This document shows positions 9,150 through 17,134 of a DNA stretch of 53,394 nucleotides, in pieces (position 1 is the stretch's first letter; the number at the start of each line of letters is the position of its first letter). The stretch comes from Methanolobus psychrotolerans (GTDB lineage Archaea > Halobacteriota > Methanosarcinia > Methanosarcinales > Methanosarcinaceae). The stretch is from positions 1-53,394 of the forward strand of contig NZ_MBKP01000036.1 of NCBI RefSeq assembly GCF_002243045.1, written 5' to 3'. Made by a program: the position numbers and the translations under genes. The notes under the pieces are model-generated. The model saw nothing but the letters and a program-made list of their open reading frames with translations, searched no databases and was not told the DNA's origin.

Positions 9150-9596
9150 ATGGCAGATGAAGAAATAAGACATTTAGTCCGTATCATGAATACTGACCTT
9201 CAGGGTAGTCAGCCTGTAATGCATGCGCTGACAGGTATTCGCGGTATTGGGCTTCGAACCTCAAGAATCATAGTTGAAAGTACAGGGATTGACGCGAAAG
9301 AAGTTATCGGTTATCTTTCTGATGATGATGTTGCAAAGATAGATGCGGCTATAGAAGAATTCGAGAACAAAGTCCCAACCTGGATGCTTAACAGATGTGC
9401 AGACCCGCTCACCGGTGAAGATAAACACCTTCTTGGCCAGGACATATTGATGACCTTTAGGGAAGACCTGAACAATTTGAAGAAAGTCAGGGCATACCGT
9501 GGTCTCAGGCATGAGAGAGGTCTCAAGGTCAGAGGTCAGAGAACAAAGTCCACAGGAAGACGTGGCTCAACCATCGGCGTAAGCAAGAAGAAGTAA
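9150..9596 (+). CDS. rps13: 30S ribosomal protein S13
   Basis: A 148-residue S13 (uS13) at the head of the small subunit, contacting tRNA and 50S. The helix-hairpin region [19 protein letters not shown] and the basic tail [21 protein letters not shown] are diagnostic. ATG 9150 follows AAGGAGG at ideal spacing; the longer frame from 9090 is only the leader. It is the first gene of a four-gene operon S13-S4-S11-rpoD, which is the conserved archaeal alpha-like order. Confidence 0.97.
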   Translation: MADEEIRHLVRIMNTDLQGSQPVMHALTGIRGIGLRTSRIIVESTGIDAKEVIGYLSDDDVAKIDAAIEEFENKVPTWMLNRCADPLTGEDKHLLGQDILMTFREDLNNLKKVRAYRGLRHERGLKVRGQRTKSTGRRGSTIGVSKKK

Positions 9597-9609
9597 ATAA
9601 GGTGATCTT

Positions 9610-10170
9610 ATGGGATATCCAGGTAAAAAAAGAAAGAGTTATGATACTCCAAAACACCCTTGGCAAGCAGCCAGGATGGCCACCGAAGTAGAACTCCTTA
9701 AGAAATACGGTCTCCGTAACAAGAAGGAACTCTGGAAGGCAATTAGTATTCTTAGAAGGTACAGGGCAGATGCTCGCAGAATTCTTGCAGGATCTGCAGA
9801 GTCAGAACTTACAGGGCACCTCAAGACCGAATCTGATCAGATCCTTGAAAGGCTTAGAAGATATTCACTCCTGTCATCTGATGCAAATATTGATGATATT
9901 CTTGCATTGCAGACCGAAACAATTCTTGAGCGCAGGTTGCAGACTCAGGTCTACAGACTTGGGCTTGCAAGAACTCCAAGGCAGGCAAGACAGTTTATCA
10001 CACATGGTCACATTGCAATAGACGGTCAGAAAGCAACTATTCCGGGTATGCTCATCTCAAAAACAGAAGAGATGCTGATTGATTATTATGGCAATTCACC
10101 ACTCATGGGTGAATCACACCCTGAAAGGCCAGCGCAGATTGCTTCGGCAGTTGCAGGAAGGGAGGAGTAA
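9610..10170 (+). CDS. rps4: 30S ribosomal protein S4
   Basis: A 186-residue archaeal S4 (uS4), a primary 16S rRNA-binding protein. The start [18 protein letters not shown] is typical of archaea. The S4 RNA-binding domain is at about residues 105-165 ([35 protein letters not shown]). It follows S13 by 13 bases with AAGGTGAT as ribosome-binding site, and is 3 bases from S11. Confidence 0.97.
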   Translation: MGYPGKKRKSYDTPKHPWQAARMATEVELLKKYGLRNKKELWKAISILRRYRADARRILAGSAESELTGHLKTESDQILERLRRYSLLSSDANIDDILALQTETILERRLQTQVYRLGLARTPRQARQFITHGHIAIDGQKATIPGMLISKTEEMLIDYYGNSPLMGESHPERPAQIASAVAGREE

Positions 10171-10557
<387 letters not shown>

Positions 10558-10579
10558 ACGAATAAATGGATATGAACTC

Positions 10580-11374
10580 ATGACAATGGAAGTAGACATA
10601 CTTGAGCTGTCAGAGAGGTCAGCAAAGTTTATATTATCCAATGCAAGTGCAGCATTTGCTAACGGTATAAGGAGAGCAGCGCTCTCTGACGTACCAACTC
10701 TTGCCATAGATGATGTGAACATTTATAATAATACGTCTGTCCTCTTTGACGAACAGCTAGCTTTAAGGCTTGGCCTTATTCCTTTGACAACAGACATTGA
10801 GGAGTTCGTACCTGTTGAAGAGTGCACATGTGGCTCAGAGTGCCCTGCATGCAAGGTATCCCTGACGCTCAGTGCTGAAGGTCCGAGAATTGTATATTCA
10901 GGTGATCTCGTATCATCTGATGAGAAAGTGCAGCCAGCCGATCAAAATATCCCTATAATTGATTTAAAGGAAGGCCAGAAGGTTGTGCTTGAAGCCATTG
11001 CCCATATGGGTTATGGTTACACGCATGCAAAATGGCAGGCTGGTGTAGCATGTGGCTACAAGAATATGCCAGTTGTCAAGTTTGAAAACTGTGATCAGTG
11101 TGGTGCATGTGTGAACGAATGTCCAAAAAACATCATTCACCTTGGTCCAAACGGTGCAGAAATATCCGATGACGATATCCTAAAATGTATACTCTGCAAA
11201 TTGTGTGCATCAGCTTGTGAAATTGATGCGATTACTGTTTCCGAAGATGAAAAATCTTTTGTTTTCACCATGGAGTCGGATGGTTCTTATACAGTCCAAC
11301 AGTTAATTATAAATGCAGGGACAACTATTAAGGAGAAAGCCAGCCGGTTGGGGCAGATTTTAGAGTCTCTCTGA
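10580..11374 (+). CDS. rpoD: DNA-directed RNA polymerase subunit D, ferredoxin-domain form
   Basis: A 264-residue archaeal RNA polymerase subunit D (Rpb3/alpha-like), which pairs with subunit L to start core assembly. The dimerisation parts are at the ends (NGIRRAALSDVPTLAID; the tail VQQLIINAGTTIKEKASRLG). C82-x-C84-x3-C88-x2-C91 matches the zinc-binding pattern of yeast Rpb3. A ferredoxin-like domain follows with two complete CxxCxxCxxxC sets (C171, C174, C177, C181 and C203, C206, C209, C213), so two 4Fe-4S clusters are expected, as known for Methanosarcina. Start 10580 (MTMEV) is used; 10586 is also possible. It is the last gene of the operon. Confidence 0.95.
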   Translation: MTMEVDILELSERSAKFILSNASAAFANGIRRAALSDVPTLAIDDVNIYNNTSVLFDEQLALRLGLIPLTTDIEEFVPVEECTCGSECPACKVSLTLSAEGPRIVYSGDLVSSDEKVQPADQNIPIIDLKEGQKVVLEAIAHMGYGYTHAKWQAGVACGYKNMPVVKFENCDQCGACVNECPKNIIHLGPNGAEISDDDILKCILCKLCASACEIDAITVSEDEKSFVFTMESDGSYTVQQLIINAGTTIKEKASRLGQILESL

Positions 11375-11382
11375 CTTGGTTT

Positions 11383-11400
11383 AGGAGATTAACTCTCCTT
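11383..11400 (+). terminator. Hairpin after rpoD
   Basis: AGGAGA and TCTCCT form a perfect 6-bp stem with a TTAAC loop, 8 bases after the rpoD stop and followed by TATCTTTAT. It probably ends the S13 operon before the tRNA-Leu gene. Confidence 0.45.
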
Positions 11401-11425
11401 ATCTTTATCGGATATGCTTCATTAT

Positions 11426-11513
11426 GCGGGGGTTGCCCAGCCAGGCCAAAGGCGCTAGGTTGAGGGCCTAGTCTCGTAGGAGTTCGTGTGTTCGAATCAC
11501 ACCTCCCGCACCA
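11426..11513 (+). tRNA. tRNA-Leu(GAG), copy 1, encoded CCA
   Basis: A class II tRNA with acceptor GCGGGGG/CTCCCGC (one G-T pair). The anticodon stem CTAGG/CCTAG holds loop TTGAGGG, giving anticodon GAG. The variable arm is TCTCGTAGGAG-like and the T arm is GTGTG-TTCGAAT-CACAC. Discriminator A and CCA are encoded. It is identical over 88 bases to a second copy 160 bases downstream. Confidence 0.97.
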
Positions 11514-11585
11514 AACTTTTCAATGTCAAGCTATTCAGTAAGAATTTCTCCAGTTTAAGTCAATGTTTTATTCCGTAAATCATAT

Positions 11586-11673
11586 GCGGGGGTTGCCCAG
11601 CCAGGCCAAAGGCGCTAGGTTGAGGGCCTAGTCTCGTAGGAGTTCGTGTGTTCGAATCACACCTCCCGCACCA
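11586..11673 (+). tRNA. tRNA-Leu(GAG), copy 2, identical to copy 1
   Basis: The same 88-base tRNA as copy 1, with anticodon GAG and encoded CCA. The match covers the gene and only two extra bases upstream (TA before the T that both share), while the flanks differ. So it is a duplicated gene kept identical, possibly by gene conversion. The ribosomal cluster that usually follows rpoD is missing here; uppS on the other strand is next. Confidence 0.97.
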
Positions 11674-11818
11674 GTTTCTCTACGTACTAAAAACCGGATT
11701 ACTTTTGTCTCTTTATTAATAATACTGTTTTTAACCAAATGACTATTTTATTGAGATTTTATTACGTTGAAGCAAGAAGACCTGGTTTTAATGGGTGTTA
11801 GTTCTCAAGCGCAAAAAC

Positions 11819-12700
11819 TCAATTATGGGTTTTAGAATGCTGCCTTACTTCCTCTATCTCTGCCTTTCCAAGTACTTTCAGGAAATGTGCAGCGCGGGTA
11901 GTCATATGCATACGCCTTTCCTTCATACGGGCTTGGTAGGTGCGTATAGAACGAAGAAAATCTATCTTTCTAAACTCTGGCCAGAAAGGTGCACAGAAAT
12001 ATGCTGCACATTCACTTCCATTGGCCTGCCATGGGAGGAAATTAGATACTCTCTCATCTCCGCCAGTGCGTATGATAAGATCCACATCTGGAAGTGCTGT
12101 CTTTCCTGATGGATACAGGTGACTGGATATTGTATCCTCATTTATGTCTTCTGGTTCCAGTTCCCCGGTTTTTACCTTGTTTGCTATCTCCCGTACAGCC
12201 TGGACAATCTCCTGTCTTCCTCCATATGCGATTGCAACGTTGAGGTTAAATTTATCATAAACAGAAGTTGCAAGTTCAACATTCTTGATAGAATCCCGAA
12301 GGGAATCAGGCAATTTCTCAATATCACCTATGGCATGAACTCGCATCCTTCTCTCATGCGTTCTTTCATCCACGACGATCTCATTGAACTTTACCCGGAT
12401 AAGATCAAATAGCTTCTCTTTCTCATCGTTGGACCGGTTAAAATTCTCCGTAGAAAATGCATAGATAGTCAGGTACTCTATTCCAAGTTCACAGGACCAT
12501 TCCATTACTTTTTCAGTAATGTCTGCTCCCTTGCTATGTCCAAAAGATGTCATCTGACCTAACTTACGTGCATACCTACGGTTTCCATCCATAATGATAG
12601 CTATGTGCCTCGGTACGTCTGCATTTTGAACTTCCTGCGTAAGCAGGCTTTCATATCCCTTGTAAAATATTCGGGGTATACTACGAAGTATAAGTGACAC
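11819..12700 (-). CDS. uppS: Polyprenyl diphosphate synthase (cis-prenyltransferase)
   Basis: A 293-residue cis-prenyltransferase that adds isopentenyl units to make the long-chain polyprenyl carrier used for S-layer and envelope glycosylation. The signature HIAIIMDGNRRYAR is at residues 32-45 with the metal-binding Asp38. YLTIYAFSTENFNR and DLIIRTGGDERVSNFLPWQ are the other conserved blocks. The end is longer than in bacterial UppS, as in other archaea. It reads towards the tRNA-Leu pair and is alone on its strand next to a DUF2551-like gene. Confidence 0.93.
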   Translation of the reverse strand: MSLILRSIPRIFYKGYESLLTQEVQNADVPRHIAIIMDGNRRYARKLGQMTSFGHSKGADITEKVMEWSCELGIEYLTIYAFSTENFNRSNDEKEKLFDLIRVKFNEIVVDERTHERRMRVHAIGDIEKLPDSLRDSIKNVELATSVYDKFNLNVAIAYGGRQEIVQAVREIANKVKTGELEPEDINEDTISSHLYPSGKTALPDVDLIIRTGGDERVSNFLPWQANGSECAAYFCAPFWPEFRKIDFLRSIRTYQARMKERRMHMTTRAAHFLKVLGKAEIEEVRQHSKTHN

Positions 12701-12776
12701 TCCCGTGCTTTAAATAGAACCTAGTTTTGATTTTAGTCTAAAGTCTGCAAAGTACGAAAAGAAGATGAATGCATCC

Positions 12777-13100
12777 TTAGTAGTTATCGAGGACGTTTCT
12801 CACAATATCTCTGTAATCTTCCTTTAGTAGGTATATGTTATGATCGCCAGTGACATCGATGCTCAGGATTCCCAGTCTTGTGTTCATCAGGCCTACCATT
12901 GCGGAAACGCCTCTGTAACTCACATCAAAATCCGTATTATGAAGATGCTCGTACACGTCACCTGTAGTGAATTTACCACCGTTAAGGAACAATTTCAGTA
13001 CTACTTTACGTATACCCGTATCATCGCGACTAAGATATTTGATTAGTCTTTCTCTTACCCGCTCTTCAATCGTTTCCAGTACAAACACCTCTTTCTTCAA
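12777..13100 (-). CDS. Small winged-helix-like protein of the DUF2551 type
   Basis: A 107-residue soluble protein without Cys clusters or membrane helices. The middle (RKVVLKLFLNGGKFTTGDVYEHLHNTDFDVSYRGVSAMVGLMNTRLGILSI) has the helix-turn-helix plus wing pattern of a winged-helix domain. It resembles DUF2551, a family I know only from methanogenic archaea and whose role is unknown; that match is from memory. The frame starts at TTG 13100; AGAGGTG just after it hints that the true start may be slightly downstream, but no good codon follows. DNA binding is inference. Confidence 0.65.
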   Translation of the reverse strand: MKKEVFVLETIEERVRERLIKYLSRDDTGIRKVVLKLFLNGGKFTTGDVYEHLHNTDFDVSYRGVSAMVGLMNTRLGILSIDVTGDHNIYLLKEDYRDIVRNVLDNY

Positions 13101-13206
13101 TATGTTATTTTATCTTATAAAACTATTTACTTGAAATAGTTTTAAAACCCATGTTGGATATGAAAATTGTACCATCTATATCATTCTCCCATATATATTT
13201 TAGCTT

Positions 13207-14262
13207 TTAGAGTGGTATCTTCTCAACAATTAATCCATTCTCAAGAGGATATCTTTCAATGATATACAATTTTCTCCCCGGACTCCTGATATACTCTACA
13301 ATGTCTTCAAGTATCCACCAGGCAATATCAATTCCATCTGCAGTGATTTCCATCATTTCAGATGGTACTTCCATCCGTGATAGTTCATCATTTATCTCTT
13401 TTATTGCATCATTTACAGTACATTCTATATTCCCGTAAAGTATAGTTCCGTCCTCACTAATCTCATCAAAGGGTCTTGCAGTGTTTTCAGCAATACGTAT
13501 AAGCCTTTTTCGAAGCTGTACTGCATCCTTATAGCTGGAAGCGCAAAAGTGTATTTTTTCACAATTTCGGGCAATCTTAGTTGCATATTCCTCTGAGCCA
13601 ATCACCGCATTAGATACATCATCCCTGAGGGAATAACCCATTGTTTTCATTGATGCGGCATTTGTATCGGAGAACTCCAGTTCATTTAGATTAAGAAAAC
13701 ATCCTGCCCTCTCTGCAAAAAGTGCCACCTTGTCAGCACCTTTTATTGAAGGTATCTCAATTCCGGTTTCAATTTTCAGTTCCTTTGCAAAGCGGATTGA
13801 ATCAGCATAAGGGGTGTCATGCAATTTCATCCATAGTTTCACCGGCGGGTGAAATCTTATCTCATCAAGTCCTGCTTGTGCCAGTTCTTTTAGTACTTCT
13901 ATATCAGGGGCAATGGCTGTATACATGTGTATGTGATGCCCGGTACCAAATTCTTGTTTAAGTAATCTTATGTAGTGAAGCACTTTTTCAATTTTTAAAA
14001 GTGGCTCACCGCCGGTAATTCCTGTTCCCAGAGCGTCCATTTGCCGTGCTTCATCAAGTACATCCCTCTCAGAAAGAACCTTTCTTTCGTTAGCATATGT
14101 AACATCAGTACGTCTTTCTTCTGACACCGGACAATAGAAACAGTTCTTAGGGCATATTCCAGTAATGAAAAGGACCATCTTCGCTCCCAGCTGGCAGAGT
14201 TTACAGCCATCTGAAAGAAAAGAATAGAAAGAACCTGCTTCCCCTGGGATAATTGTACTCAT
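13207..14262 (-). CDS. Radical SAM protein (COG2108-like Fe-S oxidoreductase)
   Basis: A 351-residue radical SAM enzyme. The cluster motif CPKNCFYC (Cx3Cx2C) is at about residues 37-44, and GITGGEPLL is the SAM-binding GGE motif. An earlier pair, GCKLC, lies at about residues 19-23. This arrangement (GCKLC, then VLFITGxCPxxCFYC) is that of an uncharacterised archaeal family related to pyruvate formate-lyase activating enzymes (COG2108, from memory). Substrate unknown. It is divergent from a small 2[4Fe-4S] ferredoxin gene 92 bases away, a likely electron donor. Confidence 0.82.
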   Translation of the reverse strand: MSTIIPGEAGSFYSFLSDGCKLCQLGAKMVLFITGICPKNCFYCPVSEERRTDVTYANERKVLSERDVLDEARQMDALGTGITGGEPLLKIEKVLHYIRLLKQEFGTGHHIHMYTAIAPDIEVLKELAQAGLDEIRFHPPVKLWMKLHDTPYADSIRFAKELKIETGIEIPSIKGADKVALFAERAGCFLNLNELEFSDTNAASMKTMGYSLRDDVSNAVIGSEEYATKIARNCEKIHFCASSYKDAVQLRKRLIRIAENTARPFDEISEDGTILYGNIECTVNDAIKEINDELSRMEVPSEMMEITADGIDIAWWILEDIVEYIRSPGRKLYIIERYPLENGLIVEKIPL

Positions 14263-14354
14263 TCAGGCATCCTATAACCTGCAGGTATATAAGGCTATTT
14301 TTATAGTCATCAGGTCCGAGAATTTATGTAATATCCCTGCATTATTCTGTTTTG

Positions 14355-14540
14355 ATGGAAGAGCTTGAAGGCTTCATTGTGGCTATAGGCTGCAGGAAAT
14401 GTGGCAAATGTGAGAATATTTGTCCAAGTGGAGCGCTTTACAGGATAAATGGTTTTGTGAATGTGGATCACAAAAAATGTAATCTCTGCATGAAATGCGT
14501 AAAAATCTGTCCTAACAAAGCCCTGGTGTATATGGAATAA
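14355..14540 (+). CDS. 2[4Fe-4S] ferredoxin
   Basis: A 61-residue ferredoxin with two complete motifs, CRKCGKCENICPSGA and CNLCMKCVKICPNKA, each CxxCxxCxxxCP. It carries electrons at low potential in the cytoplasm. ATG 14355 is preferred; a TTG one codon upstream is also open. No ribosome-binding site is seen, so the mRNA may be leaderless. The divergent radical SAM gene and the nearby flavoredoxin-like gene suggest a local redox group. Confidence 0.9.
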   Translation: MEELEGFIVAIGCRKCGKCENICPSGALYRINGFVNVDHKKCNLCMKCVKICPNKALVYME

Positions 14541-14565
14541 CCAGAGCCTGTATAAGTTCTAGTAG

Positions 14566-15129
14566 TTATTTTTCCACTCCTACGGAAAAGGCTTTTCCAA
14601 GAAATCCTCCAATACCGAAGTAGCTTCTCTGGGGTGAGTATATTATAGGCTTTATTTTCTTTATATCTGGATTTCCATTTTCGTCCAGTACTGATTCTTC
14701 CGTTTTTATGTCCACGATCTCGCCTATAAACTGTGTGTGAAGTCCAAGCTCAAAGCTGTGTACCAGTTTGCATTCAATAATAATTGGGAATTCTTCAATG
14801 TAAGGTGCATACACAAGATCACTTTTTACGGCAGTAAGTCCCGTCTTTTCAAACTTGTCTACATCCTTACCACTTACGATACCAAAGAAATCTGTTTCCT
14901 TCACATATTTCTCGGAAGGTATGTTTACAGTAAAGGCTTCCTTTTCCATTATATTGCCATAGGTGTAGGTGGCTTTACGCATGGATACACTGATACACGG
15001 TGGTTCTGAACAACAGATACCTCCCCAGGCTGCAGTCATTGCATTTGCATTCCCAAACATATCATAACTTCCCACAACCCACGCAGGTGTAGGATATGCT
15101 AAAGATTTTGCTCCGATTGATTTTTTCAT
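14566..15129 (-). CDS. Flavoredoxin-like FMN-binding protein (flavin reductase domain)
   Basis: A 187-residue protein of the flavin reductase-like (DIM6/flavoredoxin) family, which binds FMN and moves electrons. The opening [50 protein letters not shown] is the FMN-binding half, with the Cys pair in [10 protein letters not shown] typical of methanogen members. The C-terminal half includes [11 protein letters not shown]. It lies 25 bases from the ferredoxin gene, converging on it, so the two may be functionally linked although not one operon. Confidence 0.85.
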   Translation of the reverse strand: MKKSIGAKSLAYPTPAWVVGSYDMFGNANAMTAAWGGICCSEPPCISVSMRKATYTYGNIMEKEAFTVNIPSEKYVKETDFFGIVSGKDVDKFEKTGLTAVKSDLVYAPYIEEFPIIIECKLVHSFELGLHTQFIGEIVDIKTEESVLDENGNPDIKKIKPIIYSPQRSYFGIGGFLGKAFSVGVEK

Positions 15130-15187
15130 TGATGCACCTATACAAAAAAGGAATCCAGTAACCTTAAATCTTGCGGCAGTTCTCTTT

Positions 15188-17134
15188 TCAGATCATTCCT
15201 CCGAAGATGATCCTTGAGAATATAGTCGAGACCGTGAAGATTATTATGGTTATTGGAAGGGTCTGCCCGATCTCATATCGTAGTTGTGCTTTATCGCCGC
15301 CATATTCAATTGTGCCAGAAAAGCGAACTAATATCACGGTTATCAGAATTATGTATATACCGATTGCAAACATGAAAAGTTCAGAGGGAATTGACTGATT
15401 TAGATTCTCGGGTGATATCTGTGCAGGTCCTGGAAATGCATTTTCTGGGAGTCGTTTGATGCTGTCCGATATGTTCTGGAGGATCTTTGCTATCACTTCT
15501 GAGAGTGCAATGGTGACACCTGCTATGAGGGGTGCGAAGACAGCAGCAGTTGAGCGCATGGTTGAAGTCATATCATAGAGTGACTGCTTAATTTTCACTT
15601 CTACATCCTGGAGCTCCTTGAGATGGTCTGCAAGCTTGATAATTGCCACACCTGCCACAACATGGCTTTTATGGGCACTTTCTACGAAGAGCATCATGGT
15701 AGTCTTTATCCTCTCTGAATAAATATCCTTAAATGCTCCGAAATCCTCGTCAAATATTGCAGAGTAGACATCAGTTCTAATATTCATCAGGTTCAATGAT
15801 ATCTTTTCAAAAACACTTGCTATGTCAGAACCCTCCATAGTTGCTGCTGTGTGAATGAATGCCTCTTCAGCAGACCTTCCTTCGGAGATCCTCCTTCCAA
15901 GGACAAACAGAGCATCTGAAAACTCATTTTCCATTCTGCGTATTTCCTCCCTTATTTTTTTGTAAGGGGAATAGCTGATATTCAGATAAACGGCAACAGA
16001 AAATACAATACCCCATATGATGAAAAGTGTAGGTGGAATAATTCCATCCAGGGTTGCCGTTGAGACTATATTCAAAGGATTGCCTTTGTAGATCAAAATA
16101 TAGCCAAGTGAAGATATGATAATCCCTATAGCTGAGGAAAGAATCAATGCATGTTGCTTTTTCAGTTTGATATTAGTGAGTTCCGGATGGCTTTCCGGTA
16201 TGTTCTGTGGGATAAATGCAGCAGGCCGTTGCATTAGTATGTACTCTGCGTATGCAAATGTAAGAAGTGGGAGCACCACATCGTAGACTATGACCAGTGT
16301 CCCAATTCCAAAACGAATTCCAACAACTGTAATTGCGGGCATCAGGGCTACCAGTGCAAGAGGAATCAGTATGAATATAGAGTAAAGTACATATGTTGGA
16401 GTTTTCAGTTTTGATGCAAAACTGTCCATAAGGTTCCGTGTGCTTTCAAGCACAAGGTCCAGTGATCTGTTAAGTGTGATGATTCTCTGTGCTTCGTCCG
16501 GCTCGCTTGTGGAGCTTTTTATCAGATGGAGTGCCCTTTTAAAATACTCGCTATCTTTTCCCCACAGGTTGGAGAATTCAAGTATTGCATCATCAATTCC
16601 CCTGTATTCTCTCACATGCAGGTTCCATATCATTTTTTTCAGGTCCTTTGCAAGAGGCCTGCTGGAATTACTAGCTGCAAAACGAATGGCTACTTCCATA
16701 TTTGGTACGATTTTCATTGACATTACAATGTAACTTATGATCTCTGGCATATCTCCAAGAGAGCTTACTTTCATCCATTTTGCATGTATCTTGATGTATT
16801 CGCTCATATATATCAGCACACCCAATGGGAGCAGCAGGCTCAGTACCAATACTGCTCTGAGTGTGGATGCTTCAAAAGTAGTTACCCTGAAAAGAAAGAA
16901 ATCGAAAGTCAATATTCCTATAAGCGTAAGGAAAGCGGATACATAGGAAAAAAGCACCGTTTCATGAGCTTCAAGTCCGAATCCTGTATAGGTCATAGCA
17001 TTGTGATAATCTTCACCGGTTGCCTTCTCAGATCTCTGGCGGAACGCATCGAAATCTTTTAAAAGCCACCGGAAATTTGCAGCAGTGAACTTGCAGCAGG
17101 TGCAGTACCAGTTATCATTATACAGCCTGATCAC
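15188..17134 (-). CDS. Type II secretion/pilus membrane platform protein (FlaJ/TadC-like)
   Basis: A 648-residue membrane protein with two T2SSF-like halves. Each half has a cytoplasmic helical domain (first about residues 120-240, second about 390-540, the latter with [13 protein letters not shown]) followed by clusters of membrane helices. This matches the archaeal FlaJ/PilC platform that the ATPase drives. It overlaps the ATPase gene by 17 bases, so the pair is translationally coupled. The GTG at 17134 is the first start; a later one (for example Met48, [12 protein letters not shown]) is possible. No prepilin or prepilin peptidase is in view, so the fibre or substrate is unknown. Confidence 0.82.
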   Translation of the reverse strand: MIRLYNDNWYCTCCKFTAANFRWLLKDFDAFRQRSEKATGEDYHNAMTYTGFGLEAHETVLFSYVSAFLTLIGILTFDFFLFRVTTFEASTLRAVLVLSLLLPLGVLIYMSEYIKIHAKWMKVSSLGDMPEIISYIVMSMKIVPNMEVAIRFAASNSSRPLAKDLKKMIWNLHVREYRGIDDAILEFSNLWGKDSEYFKRALHLIKSSTSEPDEAQRIITLNRSLDLVLESTRNLMDSFASKLKTPTYVLYSIFILIPLALVALMPAITVVGIRFGIGTLVIVYDVVLPLLTFAYAEYILMQRPAAFIPQNIPESHPELTNIKLKKQHALILSSAIGIIISSLGYILIYKGNPLNIVSTATLDGIIPPTLFIIWGIVFSVAVYLNISYSPYKKIREEIRRMENEFSDALFVLGRRISEGRSAEEAFIHTAATMEGSDIASVFEKISLNLMNIRTDVYSAIFDEDFGAFKDIYSERIKTTMMLFVESAHKSHVVAGVAIIKLADHLKELQDVEVKIKQSLYDMTSTMRSTAAVFAPLIAGVTIALSEVIAKILQNISDSIKRLPENAFPGPAQISPENLNQSIPSELFMFAIGIYIILITVILVRFSGTIEYGGDKAQLRYEIGQTLPITIIIFTVSTIFSRIIFGGMI

